From: Sphingopyxis italica | Lineage (GTDB): Bacteria; Pseudomonadota; Alphaproteobacteria; Sphingomonadales; Sphingomonadaceae | Direction: 5' to 3' | DNA: 64,000 nucleotides | Assembly: GCF_011926545.1 (NCBI RefSeq) | Contig: NZ_JAATIT010000004.1 | Span: forward strand, 310,001-374,000 | Shown: one piece after another, positions 50,413 to 59,086 of the stretch | Layout: each line of letters starts with the position of its first letter | How positions within the stretch are numbered: the first letter of the stretch is position 1 | Position numbers and translations under genes: made by a program | The notes under the pieces: generated by a model | Databases searched by the model: none | Seen by the model: the letters and a program-made list of their open reading frames with translations, nothing else | Told to the model about the DNA's origin: nothing

Positions 50413-52379
50413 TGCGACAGCCTCAGCTTGGAAATCTGCCGCGCGATCGCCTGGAACTGCTCGTTGAGCTCGGCGGCGTTGTCGGCCTCGAATGCCTCTC
50501 CCGACGAAGCGCAACTGTCCAGATTGCTGTTGCTGCCCACTCCGAATGAGACGACCCAGATCGTGATCCCGCGCTGACGCGCCGCGCGGCACAATTGCAC
50601 AAAGCGGTTGTTGAGGCGGTCCTCCAATTCTCCATTACTGGTGTCGAACGATCCGCTGACACGTTGCATCAGATATTCATAACCCTGCGAAGTCAGATTG
50701 GGCACGTTGGGCGCCATCTCGCCATCGGTCATAAAGACGATGTGGCGGCTGATCGGGCGTTCGTTCGGCGCCGTCGCATTTTGGTCGGCGAACAGGCCGG
50801 TCGGCGAGAGCAGCCGCGCCCCCCAGACCATGCCGACGTCGTGATAAGTGCCTCCCAGCGGCTGCAACGACTCCACATAGTCCTCGAAGGTATCGCGATC
50901 GTCGGCCGTCATCGTCGTCAGATTCATCGCGGCGGCCGGGCATACTCCCCAACCGCTTGGCCAGTGAAATTCGAAATTCTGCCAGTTTCCGCCGGAAACG
51001 TTCCAGCTGTTCACCGTCCGCACGCCGGTGCTCGATGGCTTGCCGCCGACCGTACTGGCGCGGGGATAGGCGATTTCGGGGATCAGCAACCGCCATTTGG
51101 TGTTCTCGTCGTCGGTCGGCACCAAGTCGATGTCCATGTCGAGCGCCGTGGCCGTCGCCGAAGACGACGCGCCGAAACTGTCCGTGCGGCGCTCGATCAC
51201 GCAGCCGCTCCAGCTGACCGTTCGCAACGCCCCCGAATCGCCCGTATCGACGCTGATCGTCCCGCCGCTCTTGGCGCTGCTCACGTCGAACAGGCGGTCT
51301 TCATAGCGATACTGGCTGAAAAAGGACGTCGAGCTGGGAGTTGGCGACGCAGCGTGGTCAAACGTCACGGTGCGACGTTGCAGCCAGCAGGTGTCGTCCG
51401 AGCTGTTGTAATTGTAGCGATAGTCCAAATAACGGTGCTGTGTGCCGGCGACGGTGACGAAGCGGCGCGTACCGCCGCCGTCGACGACCCGCGCCGTCCG
51501 ATTCATATTCTGGGCATCCGTCAGCGCCGGCATCGTGTCGGCCGGCGGAACGACGGCCGAACAGGCGGTGCTATTCGTAAAGCCGCTGATCGGCAAAAAA
51601 TCCTCCCACGCGCCGTTGACGGTCGTGCCCGTGGTGACCGACGCGGGCGGGTTGGTGCCGCTCCAGTCATAGCGGATGACCGGCGAGCGCGAAGGCAGGA
51701 TGGTGAAATCCGACAGCCAGTCGGGATTCTCTTCGCGAAGGATCGCGCCGACATTCGCGGTCGAGCTATAGGGCACGACGCCAAAGCGCAGCCGCCCGTC
51801 ACCGATATCGGCGGTCGTCAGCGTGTCGAAAAAGTCCATCGTTGCGTCGTGAAGCGCGGTGATGCGGTTCACCGTGTCGCCCGAATTGGTCTGCGCCATC
51901 GATCCCGTGACGTCGAGCACGAGCATGACATCGACGTTCGAAATTTCGAGCTTCGCGGTGCAATTGGCCGACAGGCGGAAGTTGTCCTTGCCGAACATGA
52001 ACATCAATTCGGTGGGCAACACCGCCGACGCCTGCCCGACGACATCCGATGCGCCGTCGGCTTCGGACGAAAAGAGAATGCCCGACGCGCCATATTTGGC
52101 CTCGGGAAAGTTGAAGTTGAACATCTTGTCCGCTTCGGCTTCCGCCGCGGCCGTATAGGTCGCGCCGCCCATCGCCCGCCGTCCGGCGAGCACACCCGAG
52201 TCGCACGCCTGCTGCAGGCGCAGCTGCGTCATATAGGCGCGGCCGATGTCGACCGCCGACCCGACGATGCCGATCACCGGCACGATCGCCGCCGCGGTCA
52301 GCATGAAGGCGTTGCCGCGCTGGTCGCGACGAAGCGCTTTGGTGCCGGCGCGCAGCCGGCTGATCCAGGTCCCTCGCAT
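50409..52379 (-). CDS. TadG-like protein with von Willebrand A domain
   Basis: 656 residues from ATG 52379, preceded by GAGGGG. RDQRGNAFMLTAAAIVPVIGIVGSAVDIGRAYMTQLRLQQACDSGVLAGRRAM (about 19-71) is the TadG Flp-type N-terminus. The vWA domain begins VDVMLVLDVTGSMA (about 155) with the metal-site residues DxTxS, and resumes near HIVFMTDGEMAPN (about 570); the segment between (about 240-520) is an unusual large insertion rich in Ser/Thr/Asp. First of three coupled genes. Confidence 0.88.
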   Translation of the reverse strand: MRGTWISRLRAGTKALRRDQRGNAFMLTAAAIVPVIGIVGSAVDIGRAYMTQLRLQQACDSGVLAGRRAMGGATYTAAAEAEADKMFNFNFPEAKYGASGILFSSEADGASDVVGQASAVLPTELMFMFGKDNFRLSANCTAKLEISNVDVMLVLDVTGSMAQTNSGDTVNRITALHDATMDFFDTLTTADIGDGRLRFGVVPYSSTANVGAILREENPDWLSDFTILPSRSPVIRYDWSGTNPPASVTTGTTVNGAWEDFLPISGFTNSTACSAVVPPADTMPALTDAQNMNRTARVVDGGGTRRFVTVAGTQHRYLDYRYNYNSSDDTCWLQRRTVTFDHAASPTPSSTSFFSQYRYEDRLFDVSSAKSGGTISVDTGDSGALRTVSWSGCVIERRTDSFGASSSATATALDMDIDLVPTDDENTKWRLLIPEIAYPRASTVGGKPSSTGVRTVNSWNVSGGNWQNFEFHWPSGWGVCPAAAMNLTTMTADDRDTFEDYVESLQPLGGTYHDVGMVWGARLLSPTGLFADQNATAPNERPISRHIVFMTDGEMAPNVPNLTSQGYEYLMQRVSGSFDTSNGELEDRLNNRFVQLCRAARQRGITIWVVSFGVGSNSNLDSCASSGEAFEADNAAELNEQFQAIARQISKLRLSQ

Positions 52380-52580
52380 GGTCAAACCCCTCTTCGGCCC
52401 GCGGCGCCCCCACCAGATGGGCCGCTGGTATTCTCGCACCTAGGGGGGAACTGCTTACCAAATGGCTAATCGGCGCGGCGCGAGGGGGGCCGGATCGGCG
52501 CTTCTGACCCGGATCGGGACAGCGCGGGGCGCCCACGGCAAAAGATGCACGACAGGCCGCCGTCTGCTATCGCGCGCTTC

Positions 52581-53327
52581 ATGCCCGCGACTCCCGCCTG
52601 GCCGCCCGCCAGCACGCCCCGCCTGTTCATCGATCAATCGCTCGGCCCCGACGCCGCGCCCGTGATCGACGGGTCCGCCGCGCATTATCTGCTCGGCGTC
52701 ATGCGGCTGAAGGTCGGCGATCCGGTGCTGCTGTTCGACAACCGGACGGGCGAATGGCTGGCCACCGTCGCCGACGCCGCGAAACGCTCGGCGACGCTGC
52801 GCATCGAGCGGCGGACGCGCGCGATCGAAGGCGTGCCCGACCTCTGGCTCTGCTTCGCCCCGGTGAAGAAGGCGCGGCTCGACTGGATCATCGAAAAGGC
52901 GACCGAGCTCGGCGTCGCACGGCTCCAGCCGGTGATCACCGACCGCACGATCGTCGAGCGCGTCAAGAGCGAGCGGATCGAGGCGCAGATCATCGAGGCG
53001 TGCGAGCAATGCGGCCGCACCGCGCTGCCCGAACTCGCCGAGCCGGTCAAATTGCCGCGGTTGCTGAGCGACTGGCCCGCCGAACGTACGCTGCTCTTCG
53101 CCGACGAAGCCGGCGGCGCCCCGCTCGCCGATGTCGCGGCGCCAGCCCCCGCCGCGATCCTCACCGGCCCCGAGGGCGGCTTCACCGACCGCGAGCGCGA
53201 GGCACTGCTCGCCCATGCCGCGGTGCGCCGCCTCGCGCTCGGCCCGCGTATCCTGCGCGCCGAAACCGCCGGACTCGCCGCGGTCAGCCTGTGGATGGCG
53301 CAGCACGGCGACTGGACGGGCGGGTAG
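52581..53327 (+). CDS. rsmE: 16S rRNA m3U1498 methyltransferase
   Basis: SPOUT-fold methyltransferase for U1498 in the decoding centre. 248 residues from ATG 52581 (MPATPAWPPASTPRLFIDQ); ATG 52545 would add 12 residues and has only AAAAG upstream. The PUA-like part has HYLLGVMRLKVGDPVLLFD, and the knot has LTGPEGGFTDRE and ALGPRILRAETAG (about 191-236). KKARLDWIIEKATELGV lies between. Divergent from the Tad genes. Confidence 0.94.
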   Translation: MPATPAWPPASTPRLFIDQSLGPDAAPVIDGSAAHYLLGVMRLKVGDPVLLFDNRTGEWLATVADAAKRSATLRIERRTRAIEGVPDLWLCFAPVKKARLDWIIEKATELGVARLQPVITDRTIVERVKSERIEAQIIEACEQCGRTALPELAEPVKLPRLLSDWPAERTLLFADEAGGAPLADVAAPAPAAILTGPEGGFTDREREALLAHAAVRRLALGPRILRAETAGLAAVSLWMAQHGDWTGG

Positions 53328-53378
53328 GGGCGATCGGAAAGCGTGGGGGCTTTGGAGTGGGTCCGAACGTCCCCGTTT

Positions 53379-53461
53379 CCGTTCGTGTCGAGCGAAGTCG
53401 AGACACCCATCGATGCAGCGCCTAGCCCGAGGGGCATCTCGACTTCGCTCGATGCGAACGG
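53379..53461. repeat. Paired inverted repeat, family D
   Basis: Arms of 25 bp (53379-53403 and 53437-53461) match as inverted copies at 23 of 25 positions; the core GTCGAGCGAAGTCGAGAC is itself a hairpin. This core is a well-known intergenic motif of sphingomonads. The 191-bp gap 53328-53518 holds nothing else of note. Confidence 0.9.
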
Positions 53462-53518
53462 GTTTGGAAAATCTAGCGGCGGCTACCGGCCGCTTTCAGA
53501 CCTTCCGAAACCCCCCTC

Positions 53519-54190
53519 CTATCCCTCGACCGGCCCCTCGAACGCCTCGATCACCCAATCCTCGGCCTGCGCGCCGCCGATCCATTCCTGCATGCACGGA
53601 TGGCTGATCACCGCTTGGCAATAGGCGGCGGCAAAGCGCGGCAGCGGGATCGAGTAAGTGACGAAACGGGTGACGACGGGCGCGAACATGATGTCGGCGG
53701 CCGACCAGTCGCCGAACAGATAATCGCCTTCGCCCCCGAAACGCGCCCGCGCCTCGGCCCAGATCTGAAAAATGCGCACGACGTCGGCCTGCACTTCGGG
53801 AAGCAGTTCGGCCGCGGGATAGATGCGGCGGATATTCATGCTGTGGTTGCGGCGGAGCGCGGCAAAGCTCGAGTGCATTTCGGCCGCCATCGACCGCGCC
53901 ATCGCGCGCGCCGCCATATCGCCGGGCCAGAAACCCTTCGTGCCGCCGGTCTTTTCGTTGAGATAATCGATGATCGCGAGGCTGTCCCACACGACGATAT
54001 CGTCGCCGTCCCACAGGATCGGCACCTTGCCGCCCGACGGCGCGAACTCGTCGCCCTCGCGCCGGTTCGACCAATCCTCGTCGTAAAGCGGGACGGTGAC
54101 TTCCTCGAACGGCAGGCCGCTATGCTTGACCGCGAGCCAGCCGCGCAGGCTCCAGCTGGAATAGGCCTTGTTGCCGAGGAAGAGTTTCAT
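53519..54190 (-). CDS. Glutathione S-transferase family protein
   Basis: 223 residues. The thioredoxin-like N-terminal domain begins MKLFLGNKAYSSWSLRGWLAVKHSGLPFEEV and carries GGKVPILWDGDDIVVWDSLAIIDYL, with the cis-Pro and the Asp-Ser pair that bind glutathione. The helical C-terminal domain has GDYLFGDWSAADIMFAPVVTR, the N-cap motif of the family. The NKAYSSWS start resembles the zeta/YfcF-like group, with Ser as the probable catalytic residue. Substrate unknown; it is separate from the GST cluster at the right end. Confidence 0.93.
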   Translation of the reverse strand: MKLFLGNKAYSSWSLRGWLAVKHSGLPFEEVTVPLYDEDWSNRREGDEFAPSGGKVPILWDGDDIVVWDSLAIIDYLNEKTGGTKGFWPGDMAARAMARSMAAEMHSSFAALRRNHSMNIRRIYPAAELLPEVQADVVRIFQIWAEARARFGGEGDYLFGDWSAADIMFAPVVTRFVTYSIPLPRFAAAYCQAVISHPCMQEWIGGAQAEDWVIEAFEGPVEG

Positions 54191-54204
54191 GGGGTCTCCA
54201 GATT

Positions 54205-54301
54205 CCCCTCCCGCTTGCGGGAGGGGTTAGGGGAGGGCCTGTTTCGGCCCAAAGTCCCTTATGACATGCCCTCCCCCGACCCCTCCCGCAAGCGGGAGGG
54301 G
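54205..54301. repeat. Paired inverted hairpin repeat, family B, copy 2
   Basis: CCCCTCCCGC-TT-GCGGGAGGGG (54205-54226) and CCCCTCCCGC-AA-GCGGGAGGGG (54280-54301) around a 53-bp spacer, in the gap between the engB and GST genes. The spacer shares GGGGAGGGC and TCCCCGA with copy 1. Confidence 0.9.
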
Positions 54302-54320
54302 AGAGGAATGCGCGAGAAAA

Positions 54321-54980
54321 CTAACTCTCCACCGCCTCCAGCACCGCGGTGCGCAGCTCGGCGATCCCCATGCCCTTTTCGCTGCTCGTCGCGATCACCT
54401 GCGGGTGCGCGGCGGGGTGCTTGCGCGCCTCGGCTTCGGTCGCGGCCTGCACGGCTTCGAGTTCGGTCGCCTTGATCTTGTCGGCCTTGGTGAGGACGAT
54501 GCGATAGCTGACCGCCGCGGTGTCGAGCATTTCGAGCACGTCGCGGTCGACGTCCTTGATCCCGTGACGGCTGTCGATCAGCACGAGGGTGCGTTTCAGC
54601 ACCGCGCGGCCGCGGAGGTAATCGTTGATCAGAAAGCGCCATTTCTTGACGACATCCTTCGGCGCCTTGGCGAAACCATAGCCCGGCATGTCGACCAGCC
54701 GGAAAATCAGCGGCTCGCCGACGTCGAAATAGTTGAGCTCCTGCGTCCGCCCCGGCGTCACCGAGGTGCGCGCCAGCCCGTTGCGGTTGGTGAGCGCGTT
54801 GAGCAGCGACGACTTGCCGACGTTCGATCGGCCCGCGAACGCGATCTCGGGCGCGCTCGGCGCCGGCAGGTGCTGGAGCGCGGGCGCCGATTTCAGGAAC
54901 GCGATCGGCCCCGAAAACAGCTTGCGCGCGCGCTCCGCCCGTCCGGGGTCGGCCCCGGGGTCGAGTTCGATTTCGCTCAC
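54321..54980 (-). CDS. yihA: Ribosome biogenesis GTPase EngB
   Basis: GTPase needed for large-subunit assembly. 219 residues from GTG 54980, which overlaps the yidC stop (GTGA). The G1 loop is [15 protein letters not shown] (about 49-63), G3 is [14 protein letters not shown], and G4 is LTKADKIK (about 167). The length and the small size without extra domains match YihA/EngB. Last of the rpmH-rnpA-yidD-yidC-engB run. Confidence 0.96.
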   Translation of the reverse strand: MSEIELDPGADPGRAERARKLFSGPIAFLKSAPALQHLPAPSAPEIAFAGRSNVGKSSLLNALTNRNGLARTSVTPGRTQELNYFDVGEPLIFRLVDMPGYGFAKAPKDVVKKWRFLINDYLRGRAVLKRTLVLIDSRHGIKDVDRDVLEMLDTAAVSYRIVLTKADKIKATELEAVQAATEAEARKHPAAHPQVIATSSEKGMGIAELRTAVLEAVES

Positions 54981-56734
54981 TTGGCCGGTGCCGCCTTCAG
55001 CTGCGGGAACTTGCGGTACATCCACTGCTGCTGCGCGATGGACAGGATATTGTTGGTGATCCAGTAGAGCAGCAGGCCTGCGGCGAACGGCGCCATGATG
55101 AACATGAACAGCCACGGCATGATCTTGAACACCTGCTGCTGCACGGGGTCGGTCGCCTGCGGGTTCAGGCGGAACTGCAGGAACATCGTGATGCCCAGGA
55201 TCACCGCGAGGATGCCGATCGACAGGATCGACGGCGGGGTGAAGGGCAGCAGGCCGAACAGGTTGAGGATGTGCAGCGGGTCGGGCGCCGACAGATCCTT
55301 GATCCACAGGATGAACGGCTGGTGCCGCATTTCGATCGTCAGCATCAGCACCTTGTACAGCGCATAGAAGATCGGGATCTGGATGACGATCGGCAGACAG
55401 CCGGCGAGCGGATTGATCTTCTCGTCCTTATAGAGCTTCATCAGCTCCTGCTGCATCTTGGGCTTGTCGTCCTTGTGGCGTTCCTGCAGCGCCTTCATCT
55501 TCGGCTGGACGAGGCGCATCTGCGCCATCGATCCGAACTGGCGCTGCGCGATCGGGAACATCAGCAAGCGGATGATCAGCGTCAGCGCCATGATCGCGAC
55601 GCCGAAATTACCGACCTGCTTGAACAGCCAGTCGAGCAGCTTGAAGATCGGCACCTCGAAAAATTCGAACCAGCCCCAGTCGATCGCGTTCGACAGGCGC
55701 GTGATGCCCTGGTCGTCCTGATATTTCGACAGGATGTTCACTTCCTTCGCGCCGGCGAAGATGCGGCTCGTCGTCGTGACCTGCTTGCCCGGAGCGACCT
55801 GGCGGAAATCGCGTGCGAACAGCGTCTGATAATTGTTCGCGCTCGGCGAGCTGATCGCGGCGGTCACGCGCTCGCCCTTTGCCGGGACGATCGCGGCGAG
55901 CCAATATTTGTCGGTGAAGCCGAGCCAGCCCGCCGAATCGTAACGGACGGTGCGGTTCGGCGCTTCCTCGACATCGTCATAATCGGTGTCGAACACCGAC
56001 TTGCCGCCCAGATAGCCGGTCGGGCCGACGTGGATCGTCCAGCTGTCCTGCTCGTGCGGGTCGGTCGGCTTGCCGAGGCGGTCGATCAGCGCAAAGCTGC
56101 TAAGCGAGACCGGCGCGGTGCCCGTGTTGGCGATCGTCTGCTTCGCGGTGATCAGGTAATTGCTGTCGATGCTATATTCGATGCGGAAATTCTGCCCGGT
56201 CGCATTCGCCCAGCTCAGCGTCACCGGCGTCGTCGGGGTCAGCTTGCCGCCGGTCGCGGTCCAGACGGTATTGGCGTTCGGCACCGCGATGCCTTGCGCC
56301 GCCCAGCCGAGGCTCGCGAAATAGGCGGCCTCGGTGCCGCCCGGGGCGAACAGGCGCACCGCCGGCGAATCCTTCTCGATCGTCTGGCGATATTTGCTGA
56401 GCGTCACATCGTCGATGCGCGCGCCGACCAGATTGATCGATCCCTTGATCGCGGGCGTCTCGATCGGAATGCGCTGCCCTTCGGCGAGCACCACATTGAC
56501 CGGACGGATCGCCTGCGCGGCGGCAGCGGCGGGGGCGCCCGGCGCCGGCAGCGCGCTCGGCTGGCCCTGCGTCGCCGGCGTCGCGGCGGGCGCCGCGCCG
56601 TCGGCGCCGGCGACCGTCGTGGTCACGTCGGGCTTGTCGGGGGTCGGAAAGAATTTCTCCGAGACGAAATTCCAGCCCAGCAGGATGGCCACCGACAACA
56701 GGATTGCCGCGATCAGGTTACGCTTGTCGTCCAC
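54977..56734 (-). CDS. yidC: Membrane protein insertase YidC
   Basis: Inserts and folds inner-membrane proteins with or without the Sec translocon. 585 residues: an N-terminal membrane helix ([23 protein letters not shown]), a Pro/Ala-rich link, the periplasmic P1 domain (about 75-345), then the conserved five-helix core with [67 protein letters not shown]. Flanked by yidD and engB in the conserved order. Confidence 0.97.
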   Translation of the reverse strand: MDDKRNLIAAILLSVAILLGWNFVSEKFFPTPDKPDVTTTVAGADGAAPAATPATQGQPSALPAPGAPAAAAAQAIRPVNVVLAEGQRIPIETPAIKGSINLVGARIDDVTLSKYRQTIEKDSPAVRLFAPGGTEAAYFASLGWAAQGIAVPNANTVWTATGGKLTPTTPVTLSWANATGQNFRIEYSIDSNYLITAKQTIANTGTAPVSLSSFALIDRLGKPTDPHEQDSWTIHVGPTGYLGGKSVFDTDYDDVEEAPNRTVRYDSAGWLGFTDKYWLAAIVPAKGERVTAAISSPSANNYQTLFARDFRQVAPGKQVTTTSRIFAGAKEVNILSKYQDDQGITRLSNAIDWGWFEFFEVPIFKLLDWLFKQVGNFGVAIMALTLIIRLLMFPIAQRQFGSMAQMRLVQPKMKALQERHKDDKPKMQQELMKLYKDEKINPLAGCLPIVIQIPIFYALYKVLMLTIEMRHQPFILWIKDLSAPDPLHILNLFGLLPFTPPSILSIGILAVILGITMFLQFRLNPQATDPVQQQVFKIMPWLFMFIMAPFAAGLLLYWITNNILSIAQQQWMYRKFPQLKAAPAK

Positions 56735-56780
56735 GCTTTTCGGTCTCTCTTCGTCTCAAAAATGTCGGGGAATATGGTTG

Positions 56781-56993
56781 CTATGGAACCGGGTCATAAC
56801 CCTGACCCCCCCAAGGATGGCAGCGCAATAGCCGCTTTGTCGCCAGCCAGCCACCCTTGATCGCACCATGGCGCCGCAGCGCGACGATCGCATATTCGCT
56901 GCACGACGGCGCATAGCGGCAGGTGGGGGGCAGGATACGCGAAGGACCAAGCTGCCAGCCGCGCGCGATCAGGATGAGCAGGCGGGCGATCAT
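56781..56993 (-). CDS. yidD: Membrane protein insertion efficiency factor YidD
   Basis: 70 residues. LIARGWQLGPSRILPPTCRYAPSCSEYAIVALRRHGAIKGGWLATKRLLRCHPWGGQGYDPVP carries the three conserved Cys positions (CRYAPSCSEY and LLRCHPW) of the family. It lies between rnpA and yidC as in most proteobacteria. Not essential elsewhere; it aids YidC-dependent insertion. Confidence 0.95.
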   Translation of the reverse strand: MIARLLILIARGWQLGPSRILPPTCRYAPSCSEYAIVALRRHGAIKGGWLATKRLLRCHPWGGQGYDPVP

Positions 56994-57041
56994 ACTAAAA
57001 GCCCGGAAAACTGCCGAACTTCACGCGCGATTCGCCGCCAT

Positions 57042-57197
57042 CTCCCCTTCAGGGGAGGGGATATGGAGGCTTGGCGCGCAACGCCTAGCCGGAGTTGGAG
57101 AGGGGGAAGGCCAATGTCAACGCCGCTTTCCCCTCTCCAAGCCTCGCTAGCTCCTTGCGGAGCAAGCTCGGCTATCCTCTCCCCTGAAGGGGAGAGG
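57042..57197. repeat. Paired inverted hairpin repeat, family C, copy 2
   Basis: CTCCCCT-TC-AGGGGAG (57042-57057) and CCTCTCCCCT-GA-AGGGGAGAGG (57176-57197). The spacer also contains a palindrome around 57151-57172 (CTCCTTGCGGAG). It fills the 232-bp gap 56994-57225 between yidD and rnpA; no ORF is apparent in that gap. Confidence 0.88.
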
Positions 57198-57225
57198 GCA
57201 AGGGGCGGGAGCGGGGAAGGGGGTT

Positions 57226-57564
57226 TCATCGCGCCAGTTTCTTCGCCGCGCGCGTCAGCGCCGAATCGAGATGTTCGCCCAACTCGGCAAAGTCCATCTC
57301 GTTCGCCCCCGGGCGTCCGATCAGCACATGATCGGCGCCGGCGATCCCCGCGACGGGAAGCGCGGCGCGCGCGAGTTCGCGAAAGCGCCGCTTCATCCGG
57401 TTGCGCGTGACCGCGTTGCCGACCTTCTTGCTGACCGTATAGCCGATGCCCGAAACATCGTCGCCGTCGCCGCGATGGCGGACGAGCAGGACGAAGCCGG
57501 GCATGGGAAAGCGAAGGCCGCGATTCGCGGCCAGAAATTCACACCGTTTTGAAAGCGTTCGCAC
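57226..57564 (-). CDS. rnpA: Ribonuclease P protein component
   Basis: Protein subunit of RNase P, which matures tRNA 5' ends. I place the start at GTG 57564 (MRTLSKRCEFLAANRGLRFPMPGFVLL), 26 bp past the rpmH stop, giving 112 residues. An earlier start would overlap rpmH. GIGYTVSKKVGNAVTRNRMKRRFRELAR (about 43-70) is the RNR signature. The C-terminal part ANEMDFAELGEHLDSALTRAAKKLAR is helical. Confidence 0.95.
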   Translation of the reverse strand: MRTLSKRCEFLAANRGLRFPMPGFVLLVRHRGDGDDVSGIGYTVSKKVGNAVTRNRMKRRFRELARAALPVAGIAGADHVLIGRPGANEMDFAELGEHLDSALTRAAKKLAR

Positions 57565-57590
57565 CAGCTCGGCCGGTGCAGAGCCGGCCC

Positions 57591-57725
57591 TCAGGCCGAC
57601 AGTTTCTTGCGGCCCTGCGCGCGGCGGTTGGCCAGAATCTTGCGGCCGCCAACCGTCGCCTTGCGGGCACGAAAACCGTGGCGACGTGCGCGCACGAGGT
57701 TGCTCGGTTGAAAGGTACGCTTCAT
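57591..57725 (-). CDS. rpmH: 50S ribosomal protein L34
   Basis: 44 residues from ATG 57725 to TGA 57591: [20 protein letters not shown], then [20 protein letters not shown] ending KLSA. The KRT-x-QPS and HGFRAR motifs identify L34. First gene of the conserved rpmH-rnpA-yidD-yidC-engB run, with a promoter and a terminator-like hairpin upstream. Confidence 0.98.
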   Translation of the reverse strand: MKRTFQPSNLVRARRHGFRARKATVGGRKILANRRAQGRKKLSA

Positions 57726-57757
57726 CGCGGTTGTCCCTAAATCTCTTGCAAGGCTCT

Positions 57758-57788
57758 AACAGAAAAGGGCCGCCAAACGTGGGCGGCC
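57758..57788 (-). terminator. Intrinsic terminator between the PGPGW and rpmH genes
   Basis: Perfect 7-bp stem GGCCGCC / GGCGGCC with a 7-nt loop, followed by CTTTTCTGTT on the minus strand. It lies downstream of the -10 box of the candidate rpmH promoter, so it would sit in that transcript's leader. Confidence 0.75.
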
Positions 57789-57801
57789 ACTGATGGAGGC
57801 G

Positions 57802-57830
57802 CGGATAAGCGAGAGTCGGGTGAAAGTCAA
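57802..57830 (-). promoter_or_regulatory. Candidate rpmH promoter
   Basis: TTGACT (57830-57825), 17-bp spacer, TATCCG (57807-57802) on the minus strand. The -35 box overlaps the stop of the upstream gene. Transcription would start near 57795, about 70 nt before rpmH. Confidence 0.55.
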
Positions 57831-58138
57831 TCGTCATCCACGGCTCTTTCGAGCGCGGCGCGCGCCCGCCGCCGCGCGGCGCTGACGCGGCGCATGATCC
57901 GGTCGGCCCAGTCGCCATATTTGGGATGCCGCCATTTGAAGCGGACATAAACGCGCTTCGCCCACGCGCTGTTCTGAAGGCAAAGCATCAGCCCCAGCGG
58001 AAAGACGATCAGGAAGCCCGGACCCGGCAGCGGCCCGATCGCGATGCCGGCGATCATCAGCAGGATGCCGAGCGCGAACAAGGCGGTACGCATCTGCGCG
58101 TTCGACCGCAATCGCTGATAAAAGCTCCGCCTCGCCAT
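57827..58138 (-). CDS. PGPGW-type small membrane protein
   Basis: 103 residues. Two closely spaced membrane helices (TALFALGILLMIAGIAIG and GFLIVFPLGLMLCLQ) flank the motif PLPGPG, which defines the PGPGW group of putative transmembrane proteins. The C-terminal half is Arg-rich (RRVSAARRRARAALERAVDDD) and cytoplasmic. Function unknown. The gene ends over the rpmH -35 box. Confidence 0.85.
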   Translation of the reverse strand: MARRSFYQRLRSNAQMRTALFALGILLMIAGIAIGPLPGPGFLIVFPLGLMLCLQNSAWAKRVYVRFKWRHPKYGDWADRIMRRVSAARRRARAALERAVDDD

Positions 58139-58229
58139 AGGAGGCGATGTGGGGAGGCGGCGGCGTGTTGCAAGGTTAAGGCAGCGCCGACGGTCTCCTC
58201 CCCCTCGATGGGGGAGGGGAGGGGAGGGA

Positions 58230-59003
58230 TCAATCCAGCATCACGAACCGCGCCATATCGCCGCGCGTCAGATAGCGCACCTCGTCGAACGGCGTCGCGT
58301 TGGTCAGCGCGTAAAATTCGCGCGCCTTCGCGGCATCCATCCCCATTTCGCGATAATAGCCCAGATATTCGGCATGCACCGGGTCGCTCGCGGGATAGTC
58401 GTTCGCCTCGCGCCCATATTCGTCGGCCCAGCTGTGGACGCCGAATTCGGCGTCGGGCGCGGCGCGGCGGACGGTGCCGGCGAGCCACAGCTCGACCGCG
58501 CCCGAGCGGACCGAGCCGCCCGCCGGGACGACCGTCTCCATCGCCGCGCGGCGGATCGCACGCGCGAGGATCAGATTGGCTTCCTCGTCGAGGCTGCCGG
58601 GGCAATCGACCATCTCCAGCCGCCTCAGCCCCGGAAAGGCCGCGAGCATCGCCGCGAACTGGCGCGGGGTCGCCGAGGTGACGTCGCCCGCCATGCGCAC
58701 CGTCGTGCCGTCGACCACCGCGAAGGGCCCGAACCGCGCCTTCGCATGGCCAAGCGTCGCAAGGGTCGCCGATGGGGCGTAGCGCCGCGCCGCCGCGAAC
58801 TCGGCATCCTCGGCGAGCCCCTCGTCGCCCAGCAGCGCGGCGTCTTCGTCGATATAATCCTCGTCGCCCGCATCCTCATAGGTCCACGTCACCGTCGTTG
58901 TGGTGATCGTCACCACCTGCTGCGCATGCGCTGGCGCGAACGCCAGCACCGCCGCCAAAGCGGCGACGATCAGCGTGCGGAGGAAGGCCGAGGGCGAAAC
59001 CAT
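58230..59003 (-). CDS. Secreted ClpP/crotonase-fold protein (COG3904-like)
   Basis: 257 residues. A signal peptide (MVSPSAFLRTLIVAALAAVLAFAPAHA) leads to an acidic region (about 40-70). The part FGPFAVVDGTTVRMAGDVTSATPRQFAAMLAAFPGLRRLEMVDCPGSLDEEANLILARAIRRAAMETVVPAGGSVRSGAVELWLAGTVRRAAPDAEFGVHSW follows the predicted periplasmic ClpP-like layout: a beta-alpha core, Ser at the GGSVRSGA turn and His in GVHSW. Whether it is a protease is unproven. It is transcribed alone, divergent from nothing; GST genes lie on the same strand upstream. Confidence 0.72.
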   Translation of the reverse strand: MVSPSAFLRTLIVAALAAVLAFAPAHAQQVVTITTTTVTWTYEDAGDEDYIDEDAALLGDEGLAEDAEFAAARRYAPSATLATLGHAKARFGPFAVVDGTTVRMAGDVTSATPRQFAAMLAAFPGLRRLEMVDCPGSLDEEANLILARAIRRAAMETVVPAGGSVRSGAVELWLAGTVRRAAPDAEFGVHSWADEYGREANDYPASDPVHAEYLGYYREMGMDAAKAREFYALTNATPFDEVRYLTRGDMARFVMLD

Positions 59004-59086
59004 GCGTCCGCCTTCGCGCGGGCGCGATGATCAATTGGCAAACAGGCAGCGTCAGCGCGCCGTTAACCCCGTTCCGGGACGCTCGC

